Shown here piece by piece: positions 16,814 to 25,485 of a DNA stretch of 49,694 nt (within the stretch, counting starts at the first letter, position 1; every line of letters begins with the position of its first letter). This stretch comes from a bacterium (GTDB lineage: Bacteria; Planctomycetota; UBA1135; GCA-002686595), in the NCBI GenBank assembly GCA_030428395.1, contig JAUIDW010000006.1:1-49694 (forward strand), given 5' to 3'. The notes under the pieces are model-generated. The model saw only the letters and a list, made by a program, of their open reading frames with translations. It was not told the DNA's origin and did no database searches. The position numbers were made by a program, and so were the translations under genes.

Positions 16814-16814
16814 C

Positions 16815-16830
16815 GGGGGCTTCCGCCCCC
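16815..16830. terminator. Hairpin between convergent genes
   Basis: GGGGGC, TTCC loop, GCCCCC, starting two bases after the stop at 16813. No T-run. Confidence 0.5.
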
Positions 16831-16919
16831 ACCCGTTCTGCCACGGATCCTGACGACCGCGCACGCGCGGCTTTCAAGGCCTCGGGATGTTCCGGGGTGC
16901 CCTCCCGGCTCGTCTCCTG

Positions 16920-18302
16920 CTACCCGGGATCGGCCGCGGACGGTGCGTCGCTGCTCGCGGTCGGCGTCGCGGTCGCCGGGACCGCGGGGCGCACCGGCCG
17001 GCGCGCCAGGGCCCAGACCACGACGGCGCAGGCGGCCGCGAGGAAGCACAGCATGCCGGCGAACACGAACGGGATCACGTACTGGCCCGTCGCGTCGTAC
17101 AGCACGCCGCCGACGGCCGGGCCGAGGATCCCGGCCACGCCGTAGGCGGTGAAGATGAAGCCGTAGTTGATCCCGAAGTGCTTGGCCCCGAAGTAGTCGG
17201 AGGTCGCGGACGGGAACAGCGCGAAGTTGCCGCCGAAGTTCAGGCCGACCCAGGCCGAGGCGAAGAAGATCGCCAGGTGCGAGTCGGCGCTCACGAGGAG
17301 CATGAAGGCCATGCCCTGCGCGAGGAACATCATCATCATGGCCCGCGGGCGGTCGATGACGTCGCTGACCTTGCCCCAGAAGATGCGGCCCACCGCGTTG
17401 AAGATCGCGAGGATGCCCACGGGCTCGACGAGCCGCCCGAAGCCGCCCATCCACTCGGGGGCGAAGGTGCGGCCCTGCAGGACCGCGCCCATCATCGGCT
17501 TCCACTGGCCGATCGCCATCAGTCCGGACGTCGCCCCGAAGATGAAGGTCACCCACATCATGCAGGCCAGCGGGCGGTCGAGCATGCCGTGCCAGTCGAG
17601 CTCCTCCTGGGTGCGCGCGACCGCGGCGCGCGGCTCCCATCCGGCGGGCTTCCAGCCCTCGGGCGGGTTGCGCAGGAGCATCGACCCGGCGATCACGGCC
17701 CCCGCGGCGAACACGCCGTGCAGCACGAAGAAGGAGCGCCAGCCGATCCCGGACCCGTTGCCGTCCGCGGCGCCGAGCGCGACGAGCAGCATCTGCGAGA
17801 GGCCCATCGCGGGCTCGCCCTCGTGCGGCGGCAGCAGCAGCACCGAGGCCGGACCGGCGAAGAACAGCGCCCCGGCGCCGAAGCCCGCCACCGCGAGGCC
17901 CGTGACGAGGCCCTTCTTGTCGGGGAACCACTTGACCGCCGCGGCGATCGGACAGACGTAACCGAAGCCGATGCCCGCGCCGCCGATCAGGCCGTACGTC
18001 AGGTAGAGCGCCCACGGACCGGCATCCCCGACCAGCACGGAGCCCAGCAGGAACGAGACGCCGAGCAGGACGCCGCCGATCACGCCCACCCGGCGCGGAC
18101 CGATGCGGTCCTGCAGGCGGCCGGCGGGGATCATCACCACCGCGAAGGTGGCGAGCGCGATCGAGAAGGCCCACTGGGTCGTGGCCCGGTCCCAGCCGAA
18201 CTCCTGCTCGAGGGGGCTCACGAACACGCTGAACGCGTACACCGTTCCGAGAACGGCCTGGACGATCAGCGCGCCGACGATCACGGTCCAGCGCCGCTGC
18301 AT
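16920..18302 (-). CDS. MFS transporter, OFA (oxalate/formate antiporter-like) family
   Basis: A 460-residue twelve-helix major facilitator. The start ATG at 18302 follows AAAGGA. The N-terminal half has V-Q-A-V-L-G-T-V-Y-A-F-S-V-F, the R-L-Q-D-R-I-G-P-R loop between helices 2 and 3, and the K-W-F-P-D-K-K-G-L-V-T-G motif between helices 4 and 5, all characteristic of OFA-type carriers. The second half repeats the pattern (G-R-I-F-W-G-K-V-S-D-V-I-D-R). A loop of about 60 residues separates the halves. The C-terminal tail is Ala/Pro/Thr-rich. It stands alone, with no oxalate or formate enzyme nearby, so the substrate is probably a small monocarboxylate but cannot be fixed. Confidence 0.92.
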   Translation of the reverse strand: MQRRWTVIVGALIVQAVLGTVYAFSVFVSPLEQEFGWDRATTQWAFSIALATFAVVMIPAGRLQDRIGPRRVGVIGGVLLGVSFLLGSVLVGDAGPWALYLTYGLIGGAGIGFGYVCPIAAAVKWFPDKKGLVTGLAVAGFGAGALFFAGPASVLLLPPHEGEPAMGLSQMLLVALGAADGNGSGIGWRSFFVLHGVFAAGAVIAGSMLLRNPPEGWKPAGWEPRAAVARTQEELDWHGMLDRPLACMMWVTFIFGATSGLMAIGQWKPMMGAVLQGRTFAPEWMGGFGRLVEPVGILAIFNAVGRIFWGKVSDVIDRPRAMMMMFLAQGMAFMLLVSADSHLAIFFASAWVGLNFGGNFALFPSATSDYFGAKHFGINYGFIFTAYGVAGILGPAVGGVLYDATGQYVIPFVFAGMLCFLAAACAVVVWALARRPVRPAVPATATPTASSDAPSAADPG

Positions 18303-18933
18303 GGGGGTCCTTTCCGGGTTGCTCGAGGCGCCGTCCGGCGCGTGGAGGAGTCCGCCCGCTCCGCCCGTCCGGGCCGGAAGAGACCCGCCTGTCCGCAGCG
18401 AAGCGCGCGCACAGTCTCCCGCGCGAGACGAGCCCGCTCCATACGCCCTGCGGCGCATGCGCGACGGAGCGTCCGCCGCCGCGCCCAACCGCCGCGCGAC
18501 GCGGGCGGGGGGCGCGCGCTGGTCCGCCGCGGGCGGAGGAACGCGGCGACGGCGCGACCCGCGAGGATCCCGCGGGGGGCCGACTTCCGGACAGCGGGAG
18601 GTGGAACATCCGTGGTCCGGGCCGGCGGATGCAGCCTGCATGAACGCCCCCCGTGGGCCCCCGTGAACAGGAGGATCGGGAGAGACCGGCCTCCGGGCCG
18701 CGGCTCTGCCGGCTGGCCCGGATCAGGGTGAGTGGCCATTCCAGCCCGGGGCGCACGCGGGAAGAGAACCGGAACTCTCGTCTCCTCTGGAGGTCCGCTG
18801 CGCAACGGGCCTCCAGGGCCCTGCACAGGAACCCGGGAAGTCGCGTGGGGACGGCGGACACCTCCCCCTGGGTTCCCCGACCGGACACACCTCGACCTGC
18901 ACGAGTACGATGCCCCAACGATCGGAGAGAAAG
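18303..18933. other. 631-base divergent intergenic region
   Basis: Lies between the MFS gene (minus) and the ankyrin/kinase operon (plus). Apart from the candidate -10 for the operon near its right end (18906-18911), I see no supported gene or repeat; the open frames in it look like chance GC-rich frames. Confidence 0.5.
18906..18911 (+). promoter_or_regulatory. Candidate -10 box of the ankyrin/kinase operon
   Basis: TACGAT. An in-frame ATG at 18910 lies inside this box, which argues for the downstream ATG at 18934 (with GGAGA before it) as the real start. Confidence 0.4.
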
Positions 18934-21093
18934 ATGGACCGAGCCTCGAGACGGAGCTGGACGGGTTACGCGGAAGGTCGCCTGTACGCCGCTGGTGGTC
19001 GCGACCTGGCGAGGGAGACCCGGGGCCTGGCCCGCCGGATGGAATGGGGGGAGATCGGACCCCTCTCGGGCCCGCACCTCGAGCTGCACGACCCCCGGCG
19101 CGCGATTCTCCTGAGGGTCGACGTTCGCAGGGTTCCGGAGGGCTCCTGGGTCCTCGTCCGCAGCGAGATCGGCAATCCGGGGGTGGTCGCGGACCTCTTC
19201 ACTGCCGAGACGGTGGCCCGCCTGTTCCACGCCCTGGAGGGCGAGGTCCTCGACGGAGCCTCCGCGACGGCCCGCGCGGTACTCCCCGCGGACCGCCAGG
19301 ACTGGCCGGAGGACGTCGACACCCTGGGCGCGGAGAACGGGCGCGCTCCGTGCCGCCGGTACTCCGGGCGGATCTTCCGCCTGCCGGTGTTCGTCGCGTC
19401 CCTCGTCGTCGTCCTCGTGACCGTCGGCCGGCTGGCCTCGGGACGCGGCCTCTGGAGCACGCTCTTTCCGGGCCTCTTCTCCGCGGCCTGGTTGGGGATC
19501 CTGGCGGGTGGCGCGCTGCTGGCCCTGATCGCGCTGGTGTGGCTGATCCTGCCCGCACAGGTGGCTCGCCGCACCGAGCTCTCGCTGGCCTGGCTGACCG
19601 GAGAGCGCCCGCCGGATCCCGGCAAGCGCCAGGACATCGACGTGACGCCGGGCGGCATGGATCCGGATCCTCGACTCGAGGGAGCCCGGCTCCAGTGGCG
19701 CACGGCGCCCGGACTGTGTCTCGAGGTTGGCCGGCGCTGGGCCGCGACCTGGCGGGGGTCGTGGATCCTGGCCATCACGGCGATGCTTCCGGTCGTCGCC
19801 GTGATCGCGCTCCTTCGTCCGCTCGCCGTCGGGCTGCTACCGCAGGACTCGACCGTCTTCGAGTTCCTGCCCATCGACACGATCGACGCCCTCGCGCTGG
19901 CCGTGCTGCAGCTCCTGGCGGCGGTCGTCGCCTTCCCGCTGCTGGGCGGGATGCTGGCCCTGCGAGAGCGCGAGGCGCTCTCCGGCGTCGAGCCCGGCGT
20001 CCCGGCGCTGCTGCACGCGGCTGCTGTCCGGCTGCCGGCCTACTTCCTGGCCCAGCTGCGGGTCGCGCTGGGTGTGATCGGCCTCCTGGCCATCGCGATC
20101 GTCCTGGCCAGTCTCGTGCCTCTGGCGGCGCCCCTCCTGGCGATCCTCGCCCTCCCCGCCATCGCGATCTGGCTGATGGTGCACGTGTTCGTGGGGCCCG
20201 TGGCGTTCCTGGAGCCCGAGGCGAGCCCCTTGGGTCGCTCGCGAGCGCTGACGCGCGGCATGCGCGGCTGGATCTTCGGCGCCCTGATCCTCGGGGCCGG
20301 GCTCGAGTGGTTCGCCTGGAACGTGGCGTCGGCGGGCTGGGGAGTGCTCGTGTGGCACAACCCGCTGGTGAACTGGCTGCCCGACCGGCTGCTCGCGCTG
20401 GGCGAAGCGGTCTTCCTCCTGGGCACGGCGCCGCTGGCCGCGCTCTTCCTGGCGCACGCCTACTTCAACATGCGCTGCTTCCGCGAGGGCCTCGACCTCG
20501 AGCTGGCGCGCCGCGAAGTGCCCGACGCCTCGCCCTCCCCGGCGGATCCGAGTCCGCGTCTGCGCTGGGCCGCGCTCGGGGTCGTGCTGGTGGCGGCGAT
20601 CGTGGGCACGGACCTGGTGACGGGCGGCGCGGTCCGCGCCAGCACGAACGACCACGGGCGAAGGGTGTTCGAGGCCCTGCAGGCCGGGGAAACGGAACGC
20701 GCGCGCGACCTCGTGCTCGAGCTGGAAGACGCGCGCCATCGCGACGACGACGGCTGGACGCTCCTGCACCACGCGGCGGGCAGCGGAGACCTGGGGCTCG
20801 TCCGCGCGCTCGTCGAGACCGGCAGCGACGTGAACGCTCGTACCGTGGAGGGGCAGACCCCTCTCGACGTCGCTGCGGGCATCGCCTCCATCGCGAGGAT
20901 GAGTGGTGGTCGCGTAGCATCCCACGAGCGCGTCCGCGACTACCTGATCGAGCACGGGGGTCGAGCCAATGTGTCGACGGCCGTCCAGGAGCTCGACACG
21001 ATCCTGCAGGAAGTGCAGGGCGAGATCGGTGGACCGCCGAGTGCCTACGAGATGATGCGGAACGCGGCCGAGGCGGCGAAGTACGCGCGATGA
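18934..21093 (+). CDS. Polytopic membrane protein with C-terminal ankyrin repeats
   Basis: A 719-residue protein. Residues 1-140 are a soluble domain with no recognised family. About eight to ten hydrophobic segments follow (around 151-167, 180-208, 275-297, 315-345, 375-425, 446-475, 490-512, 543-565). Residues 574-675 hold ankyrin repeats; the clearest is D-G-W-T-L-L-H-H-A-A-G-S-G-D-L-x-L-V-R-A-L-V-E-T-G-S-D-V-N-A-R. I use the ATG at 18934 because it has GGAGA seven bases upstream and the earlier ATG falls inside the probable -10 box. The stop overlaps the kinase start (ATGA), so the two proteins are made together. A membrane scaffold or sensor for the kinase is a reasonable inference; the membrane part itself is unassigned. 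Confidence 0.82.
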   Translation: MDRASRRSWTGYAEGRLYAAGGRDLARETRGLARRMEWGEIGPLSGPHLELHDPRRAILLRVDVRRVPEGSWVLVRSEIGNPGVVADLFTAETVARLFHALEGEVLDGASATARAVLPADRQDWPEDVDTLGAENGRAPCRRYSGRIFRLPVFVASLVVVLVTVGRLASGRGLWSTLFPGLFSAAWLGILAGGALLALIALVWLILPAQVARRTELSLAWLTGERPPDPGKRQDIDVTPGGMDPDPRLEGARLQWRTAPGLCLEVGRRWAATWRGSWILAITAMLPVVAVIALLRPLAVGLLPQDSTVFEFLPIDTIDALALAVLQLLAAVVAFPLLGGMLALREREALSGVEPGVPALLHAAAVRLPAYFLAQLRVALGVIGLLAIAIVLASLVPLAAPLLAILALPAIAIWLMVHVFVGPVAFLEPEASPLGRSRALTRGMRGWIFGALILGAGLEWFAWNVASAGWGVLVWHNPLVNWLPDRLLALGEAVFLLGTAPLAALFLAHAYFNMRCFREGLDLELARREVPDASPSPADPSPRLRWAALGVVLVAAIVGTDLVTGGAVRASTNDHGRRVFEALQAGETERARDLVLELEDARHRDDDGWTLLHHAAGSGDLGLVRALVETGSDVNARTVEGQTPLDVAAGIASIARMSGGRVASHERVRDYLIEHGGRANVSTAVQELDTILQEVQGEIGGPPSAYEMMRNAAEAAKYAR

Positions 21094-23369
21094 GCGATCC
21101 GAGGAAGGTCGATCCCCTCCTCGACCGTGCGGAGGAGGTCTACGCGGCCTGGCTCGGCGACCGAGAGGGGGGCGCAGAGACGAGCCTCGAGGACCTGTGC
21201 GACCGCCACCCCGAGCTCGCCGAGGTCCTGCGCACGCTCGCCGAGGACGAGCGCGCCGTGGATCCCGGCCTGCTCGGGCTCGGCGATCCGCTGCCGGCGC
21301 CCGCGGACGAGCCCGGGGCCGGCGACGAGATCGCGTCGTTCCTGGACCGTCTTGAGAATCGCAGGCGCCCCGCGGAGCGGTACCGCAGCCAGGGCGAGCT
21401 CGGGCGGGGCGGCATGGGCGTGGTCGAGCGCGCCTGGGACCCCGACCTCGAGCGCCCGCTGGCGAGGAAGTTCGTCGCCACGTGCGGAGGCACCCACGGC
21501 CAGCGCCGGCTGCGGCGCTTCCTGACGGAGGCCCGCGTCACGGCCGGGCTGGAGCACCCGGGAATCGTGCCCGTGCACGAGCTCGGCCTGGATGCCGAGG
21601 GCCGCGTCTACTTCACGATGCCCGTCGTCGAGGGGTGCCACTTCGGGGAGGTCATCGCGCTCGAGCGCGACGGCTCGGAGGAGTGGACCCTGAAGCGCGC
21701 GGTGGGAGTCTTGCAGCGGGTCTGCGAGGCGGTCGCGTACGCGCACGACCGGGGCGTCGTTCACCGGGACCTGAAGCCCGCGAACATCATGGTCGGCCGG
21801 TTCGGCGAGGTCTACGTCCTGGACTGGGGCCTGGCGCGTCGCGGTGACCCGGGCCTCCCGAAGCCAACGGCCACGCCTCTCGACGCGGAGGCCCTGCAGA
21901 CGCAGGACGGCGACGTCGTCGGAACGCCGGCGTACATGGCACCGGAGCAGGCGCGTGGAGACCTCGCGCGCGTGGGCTTCGCCGCCGACATCTACTCTGC
22001 GGGAGCGATCCTCTACCACCTGCTGGCCGGCCAGGCACCTTACGTCGACCCCGGCGTGGACTCGTCGTCGACCGCCGTGCTGGCGCGCGTGCTCGAAGGA
22101 CCCCCGCGACCCATCGAGCGGGTCGCGGGCGACCGACCGGCGGAGCTGTGCGCGATCGCGGCGCGCGCGATGGCGCGGGAGCCGGCCGATCGCTACGGGA
22201 CGATGCTGGACCTGGCGTACGACCTGCGCGCGTATCTCGAGCACCGCGTGGTCGAGGCCCATCGTACGGGCGCCCTGGCGGAGCTGCGCAAGTGGATCTC
22301 CCGCAACCGCGCCCTGGCAGCATCGCTGATCGTGTCGATCCTGCTCGTGACGGGAGGCAGCGCCGCGGCGGCAGTCGTCCTGGCCGAGAAGAACCAGGAG
22401 ACCACGGCGGCGCTCGCGAGCGCCGAGCGAGAAGCGCAGACGGCCGCAGCCGTGGTCGAGTTCCTGCACGACATGGTGCGCGAGGCGGGACCCGTGCGGC
22501 AGGGCCTGTCGACCACGGTGGTCGACGCGCTGGACGCCCGGGCCGCGTCGATCGACGAGAGCTTCCCGGAGGACCCCCACGTGGCCGCGCGTGTTCACGG
22601 CACCGTCGGCGACTTCTACCGGTCGATCGGCCGGATCCAGGAGGGCGAGCACCACCTGGGCCGCTCGCTTGAGCTTCACCGACAGAGTGGGACGGACCGA
22701 ACTCCTGCTGGCCTCGCCGTCCTTCGGCGCCTGTCGGAGGTGTTGCTGGCCCAGAAGCGTCAAGACGACGACGCGCTCGCGTTGCTCGCGGGGTCGGTCG
22801 AGCTGCACAGCACAACGCTCGGTGCCGAGGCTCCCGAAACGCTAGAGGCCATGAACAACCTCGCCGTGATCCACGCTTGGCGCAAGGAGAGGGACGAGGC
22901 CCAGCGCATCATGCGAGAGCTCGTCGAGCGTTCGTCCTCCGCCGCCGATCTCGTCGGGCTCGAGCAGCGCGCGACGTGGATGTCGAATCTCGCGTCGCTG
23001 AGCGAGGACGAGGAAGCCGAGTCCCTGTTGCGCGAGTGCATCGCGATCCGGCGCGAGCTGTACCCGGATGGCTCGGACCGGCTGTACAAGGCCATGCACA
23101 AGCTAGGTCAGGTGCTGCGCCGACGCGGCCAGCCCGAGGAGGCCCTGGCACTGCACGAGGAAGCGGTTCGAGGCCGCCGACGCTTCCGTGAGCAGGGCGA
23201 CGGGGAGCTCCTCGAGACCGAGCTGGCTTTCGCCCTGGCTTGCATGGAGCTCGAGCGATTCGAGCGCGCGGGGGAGGTCCTGGACGGGATCCTCGCGACC
23301 GCGCCCGCCGAGTGGTCCGCGCAGCAGCGTCTTGGCGAACTGCGAGCGATCTGCACCCAGGAGCGGTGA
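21090..23369 (+). CDS. Membrane Ser/Thr protein kinase with TPR C-terminus
   Basis: A 759-residue Hanks-type kinase. Residues 1-97 form an acidic N-terminal segment with a D-R-H-P-E-L motif common in planctomycete kinases. The kinase domain spans about 98-385: glycine loop G-R-G-G-M-G (105-110), Lys127, Glu147, catalytic H-R-D (225-227), D-W-G in place of DFG (245-247, common in this group) and A-P-E (284-286), so it should be active. One membrane helix follows (about 408-431). The rest (about 470-755) is TPR-like helical repeats with A-L-A-L-H-E-E-A-V and similar units, expected outside the membrane. It overlaps the ankyrin gene by four bases and ends three bases from the convergent ECF sigma gene. 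Targets unknown; signalling linked to the sigma factor is plausible. Confidence 0.94.
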   Translation: MSDPRKVDPLLDRAEEVYAAWLGDREGGAETSLEDLCDRHPELAEVLRTLAEDERAVDPGLLGLGDPLPAPADEPGAGDEIASFLDRLENRRRPAERYRSQGELGRGGMGVVERAWDPDLERPLARKFVATCGGTHGQRRLRRFLTEARVTAGLEHPGIVPVHELGLDAEGRVYFTMPVVEGCHFGEVIALERDGSEEWTLKRAVGVLQRVCEAVAYAHDRGVVHRDLKPANIMVGRFGEVYVLDWGLARRGDPGLPKPTATPLDAEALQTQDGDVVGTPAYMAPEQARGDLARVGFAADIYSAGAILYHLLAGQAPYVDPGVDSSSTAVLARVLEGPPRPIERVAGDRPAELCAIAARAMAREPADRYGTMLDLAYDLRAYLEHRVVEAHRTGALAELRKWISRNRALAASLIVSILLVTGGSAAAAVVLAEKNQETTAALASAEREAQTAAAVVEFLHDMVREAGPVRQGLSTTVVDALDARAASIDESFPEDPHVAARVHGTVGDFYRSIGRIQEGEHHLGRSLELHRQSGTDRTPAGLAVLRRLSEVLLAQKRQDDDALALLAGSVELHSTTLGAEAPETLEAMNNLAVIHAWRKERDEAQRIMRELVERSSSAADLVGLEQRATWMSNLASLSEDEEAESLLRECIAIRRELYPDGSDRLYKAMHKLGQVLRRRGQPEEALALHEEAVRGRRRFREQGDGELLETELAFALACMELERFERAGEVLDGILATAPAEWSAQQRLGELRAICTQER

Positions 23370-23372
23370 GCC

Positions 23373-23984
23373 TCAGTCCTCCCCTGCCTCCAGGCGCGGG
23401 CGGACGATGCGACGCAACCGGATCCACGCGCGCCGATGCAGCTCCTGGGCGGCGGGCACCGAGCGGCCAAGCGCGCCGGCGACCTCCGACCAGTCCGCGC
23501 CGAGGTAGTCGCGCTGGAGGATCACCTCGCGATGGTCCTGCGTGAGCTCCGTCAGGGCCGCGTCGACGACCTCGATCGCCTCCCTGCGGGCGACTCGCTC
23601 GTCGGGCAGCGTCTCGGACGCCGCGGGGTCGTGGCCCGCCGTCGCGCCCGGATCCAGAGCGACCTCGCGCCCGCGGTCGCGCTTCTGCGCGGCACCGCGG
23701 TCGTGTGCGTCGCGGATCTGGTTCTCGGCGATCTTCGAGAGCCACGCCAGCAGCCCGGCGCGCGAGCGCACCTCGAGTGTCGGCAGCTTGCGCAGGGCGA
23801 CGGCGAACGTGTCCTGGACGACGTCCATCGACTCCATCTCACCGCGAAGCCTCACGCCGAGGCGCACGCGGACGACGCGCCGGAGGCGGTCCTGATAGCG
23901 CGCGAAGAGGCTCTCGAGCGCATTCCGCTCGCCCTCCTGGGCGCGGCGGGCGAGCTCGAGGGATTGCTCCAGGTCGGGTTCCAC
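23373..23984 (-). CDS. ECF-type RNA polymerase sigma factor
   Basis: A 203-residue group IV sigma factor. Region 2 (about 22-95) contains L-F-A-R-Y-Q-D-R-L-R-R-V-V-R-V-R-L and the D-V-V-Q-D-T-F-A-x-A-L core-binding helix. Region 4 (about 135-190) reads A-L-T-E-L-T-Q-D-H-R-E-V-I-L then a helix-turn-helix with W-S-E-V-A-G-A-L-G-R-S. Between them lies a charged linker. The start is GTG at 23984; a TAGAAT box 12-17 bases upstream would leave almost no leader. No anti-sigma gene is adjacent. Instead the neighbour is a membrane kinase converging on it, the arrangement seen in several planctomycete ECF groups where kinases replace anti-sigma factors. That link is inference. Confidence 0.92.
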   Translation of the reverse strand: MEPDLEQSLELARRAQEGERNALESLFARYQDRLRRVVRVRLGVRLRGEMESMDVVQDTFAVALRKLPTLEVRSRAGLLAWLSKIAENQIRDAHDRGAAQKRDRGREVALDPGATAGHDPAASETLPDERVARREAIEVVDAALTELTQDHREVILQRDYLGADWSEVAGALGRSVPAAQELHRRAWIRLRRIVRPRLEAGED

Positions 23985-23995
23985 GCTAGCGGGGC

Positions 23996-24001
23996 ATTCT
24001 A
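23996..24001 (-). promoter_or_regulatory. Candidate -10 box of the ECF sigma gene
   Basis: TAGAAT, with only 11 bases to the GTG, implying a leader of a few bases at most. Confidence 0.4.
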
Positions 24002-24507
24002 GCGGTCACCTCGTGGAGGCGGCGAGTTCCGTGGTCGCCGCACCGACCACGTGCTGCCGCGGTGCATCCGCCTCCGCCAGCTCCATCGCTGCACATGATC
24101 CCGGCGGACGAGTTCGTCGCGCCTGATCGAGCCTCTACCCCCGACCCCCGGTCACTCGCCCGTGCATGCATCGTGGAACGACTGAAGGGACAGGTCGACT
24201 CACCAGGCCGCCACGACGGGTCTATGTGGCAGTAATGTGCCCTGCTTTTTGGTGTGTGGTGGGAGCCAGGCCATGCCTACTGGCTGGCCGCCCGGACGCT
24301 GTCCTGGCGGAAGATCTGTCTGCTCATGCGATCTCGACGCCCCGTTTGCACCCGGGGGTGGGCGAGGCTCCACGTCGCGGACACCAGACTGCCCGGCGCG
24401 GCGCGTCCCTGCCGGGTCGGGGCTGTCGCGGTCGTTCGAGGCCGGGCGGCCTCCCGGACGATTCGACAGGAACTCGCGGCCGCCTTTGGCGGCTAGCCGA
24501 GACCCGG

Positions 24508-24513
24508 TACGAT
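24508..24513 (+). promoter_or_regulatory. Candidate promoter of the lipoprotein gene
   Basis: TACGAT as -10 with TTGGCG at 24486-24491 as a possible -35 (16-base spacer). Confidence 0.4.
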
Positions 24514-24564
24514 GCGCCTCGAGCAATGGCACTGACCAAGAGTATCCAGTCTGGGCCCACCCCC

Positions 24565-25485
24565 ATGAGTAACTCGTCCCCTACAAGCCTCGCTCTCCGC
24601 TCCGCGATTCGCGTCGGGCTCGCATCGTCGCTCGTGCTGTCCTGTGGCGGGGAATCGGCGGGCGCCTCGCGCGGGGACAGCCCGGCCGCGCGGATCTCGC
24701 CCATCGCCCCGCTTCACGTCGCTGTGAGCGACGAGTGGGCTCCGCGACACACGGATGAGGCACTGGTCCTCGCCCACGAGAACGAATACTTCCGTTGGTA
24801 CTGCTGGGCAGCCGAGAATCCGGAGGGACGCGTCCAGATGATGCTGCGCAACCTGGGGGATGGCGCAGAGGCCAGTGCTCGCGGGACTGCGGTTCTGTTC
24901 GGCGAGGAGGTTCCCTGGATCCGATTTCGCTCTGCCTATGGATTGCCGGTCCGTCAGGTCTATCGGTACCAAGCTGGCGACATGGGGGTCGTGCTCTCCA
25001 TCGGGTTCCCTGCTGACCCCTCGGACAGCGAAGTCTTGCGCGCTGAGGAGGTCTTCCCACTGCTGTCGTTCGATGCGTCCGCTCTCGTAGAGGCCACCCC
25101 AGTCAACGAGCTTGATCTTCCCTCGGCCGACCCACTCCTGCTCGCATTTCGGAGAGGAGAAGGTTCGGCCAAGCACCTCGCGGAGCTTGGGGAAGTGGGG
25201 CTCGCTGCCGCGACGCAACGCTTGAGAGAACTAGAGAGGCAGTACTCGATGGTCGAGCGAAAGCGTACCGACGCTCCCTTGCACGACATCGGGTTCGAGG
25301 AGGCACGCGCGACCGCGGCCAGGGAGGCCGCACCTATCGCGTCCGAGTACGGAGCCCTGCTCGAGGTGTTTCGGCTCTCTTCAGACCCACGGGCATTGCA
25401 CTGGATCCTGGTCACGGAAGGCGCTCCGGCTCAGGCGAAGCGCGATGCCATCCTGCAGGAGTTGGAGGAGAGGATCTTCGGCTAG
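24565..25485 (+). CDS. Lipoprotein of unknown function
   Basis: A 306-residue predicted lipoprotein. From the ATG at 24565 the signal is 26 residues long with a L-V-L-S-C lipobox, so Cys27 should be lipidated. An upstream in-frame ATG at 24526 would lengthen the signal to about 39 residues; neither has a ribosome site. The mature part is acidic with mixed alpha/beta character (for example W-I-R-F-R-S-A-Y-G and a long helix around L-R-E-L-E-R-Q-Y-S). No family is recognised. G+C is clearly lower (about 58-63% in sampled lines) than in most neighbours, and codons ending in A or T are more frequent, which may point to recent acquisition or weak selection. A small GGTGAC/GTCACC hairpin follows. 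Confidence 0.75.
   Translation: MSNSSPTSLALRSAIRVGLASSLVLSCGGESAGASRGDSPAARISPIAPLHVAVSDEWAPRHTDEALVLAHENEYFRWYCWAAENPEGRVQMMLRNLGDGAEASARGTAVLFGEEVPWIRFRSAYGLPVRQVYRYQAGDMGVVLSIGFPADPSDSEVLRAEEVFPLLSFDASALVEATPVNELDLPSADPLLLAFRRGEGSAKHLAELGEVGLAAATQRLRELERQYSMVERKRTDAPLHDIGFEEARATAAREAAPIASEYGALLEVFRLSSDPRALHWILVTEGAPAQAKRDAILQELEERIFG

Larger units (their letters stand above)
23985..24564. other. 580-base region of mixed composition, no supported gene
   Basis: Contains the ECF -10 candidate (TAGAAT, 24001-23996) and the lipoprotein -10 candidate (TACGAT, 24508-24513). Around 24225-24262 the composition drops sharply and includes a CTTTTT run, unusual in this genome. The open frames here do not resemble any family I know; a decayed gene or mobile-element end cannot be excluded. 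Confidence 0.45.

Noticed and set aside
16920-18302. Oxalate-degradation locus
   Set aside because: The transporter resembles the OFA family, but no oxalyl-CoA or formyl-CoA enzyme is nearby, so a specific substrate is not claimed.
18303-18933. Small genes in the 631-base divergent gap
   Set aside because: Candidate frames lack ribosome sites and have shadow-like composition.
24225-24262. Possible insertion-sequence end (AT-richer stretch with CTTTTT)
   Set aside because: No transposase, no matching inverted repeat and no target duplication could be found by eye.
24254-24496. 80-residue plus-strand open frame in the low-GC patch
   Set aside because: No ribosome site or family resemblance; kept only as part of an unexplained region.
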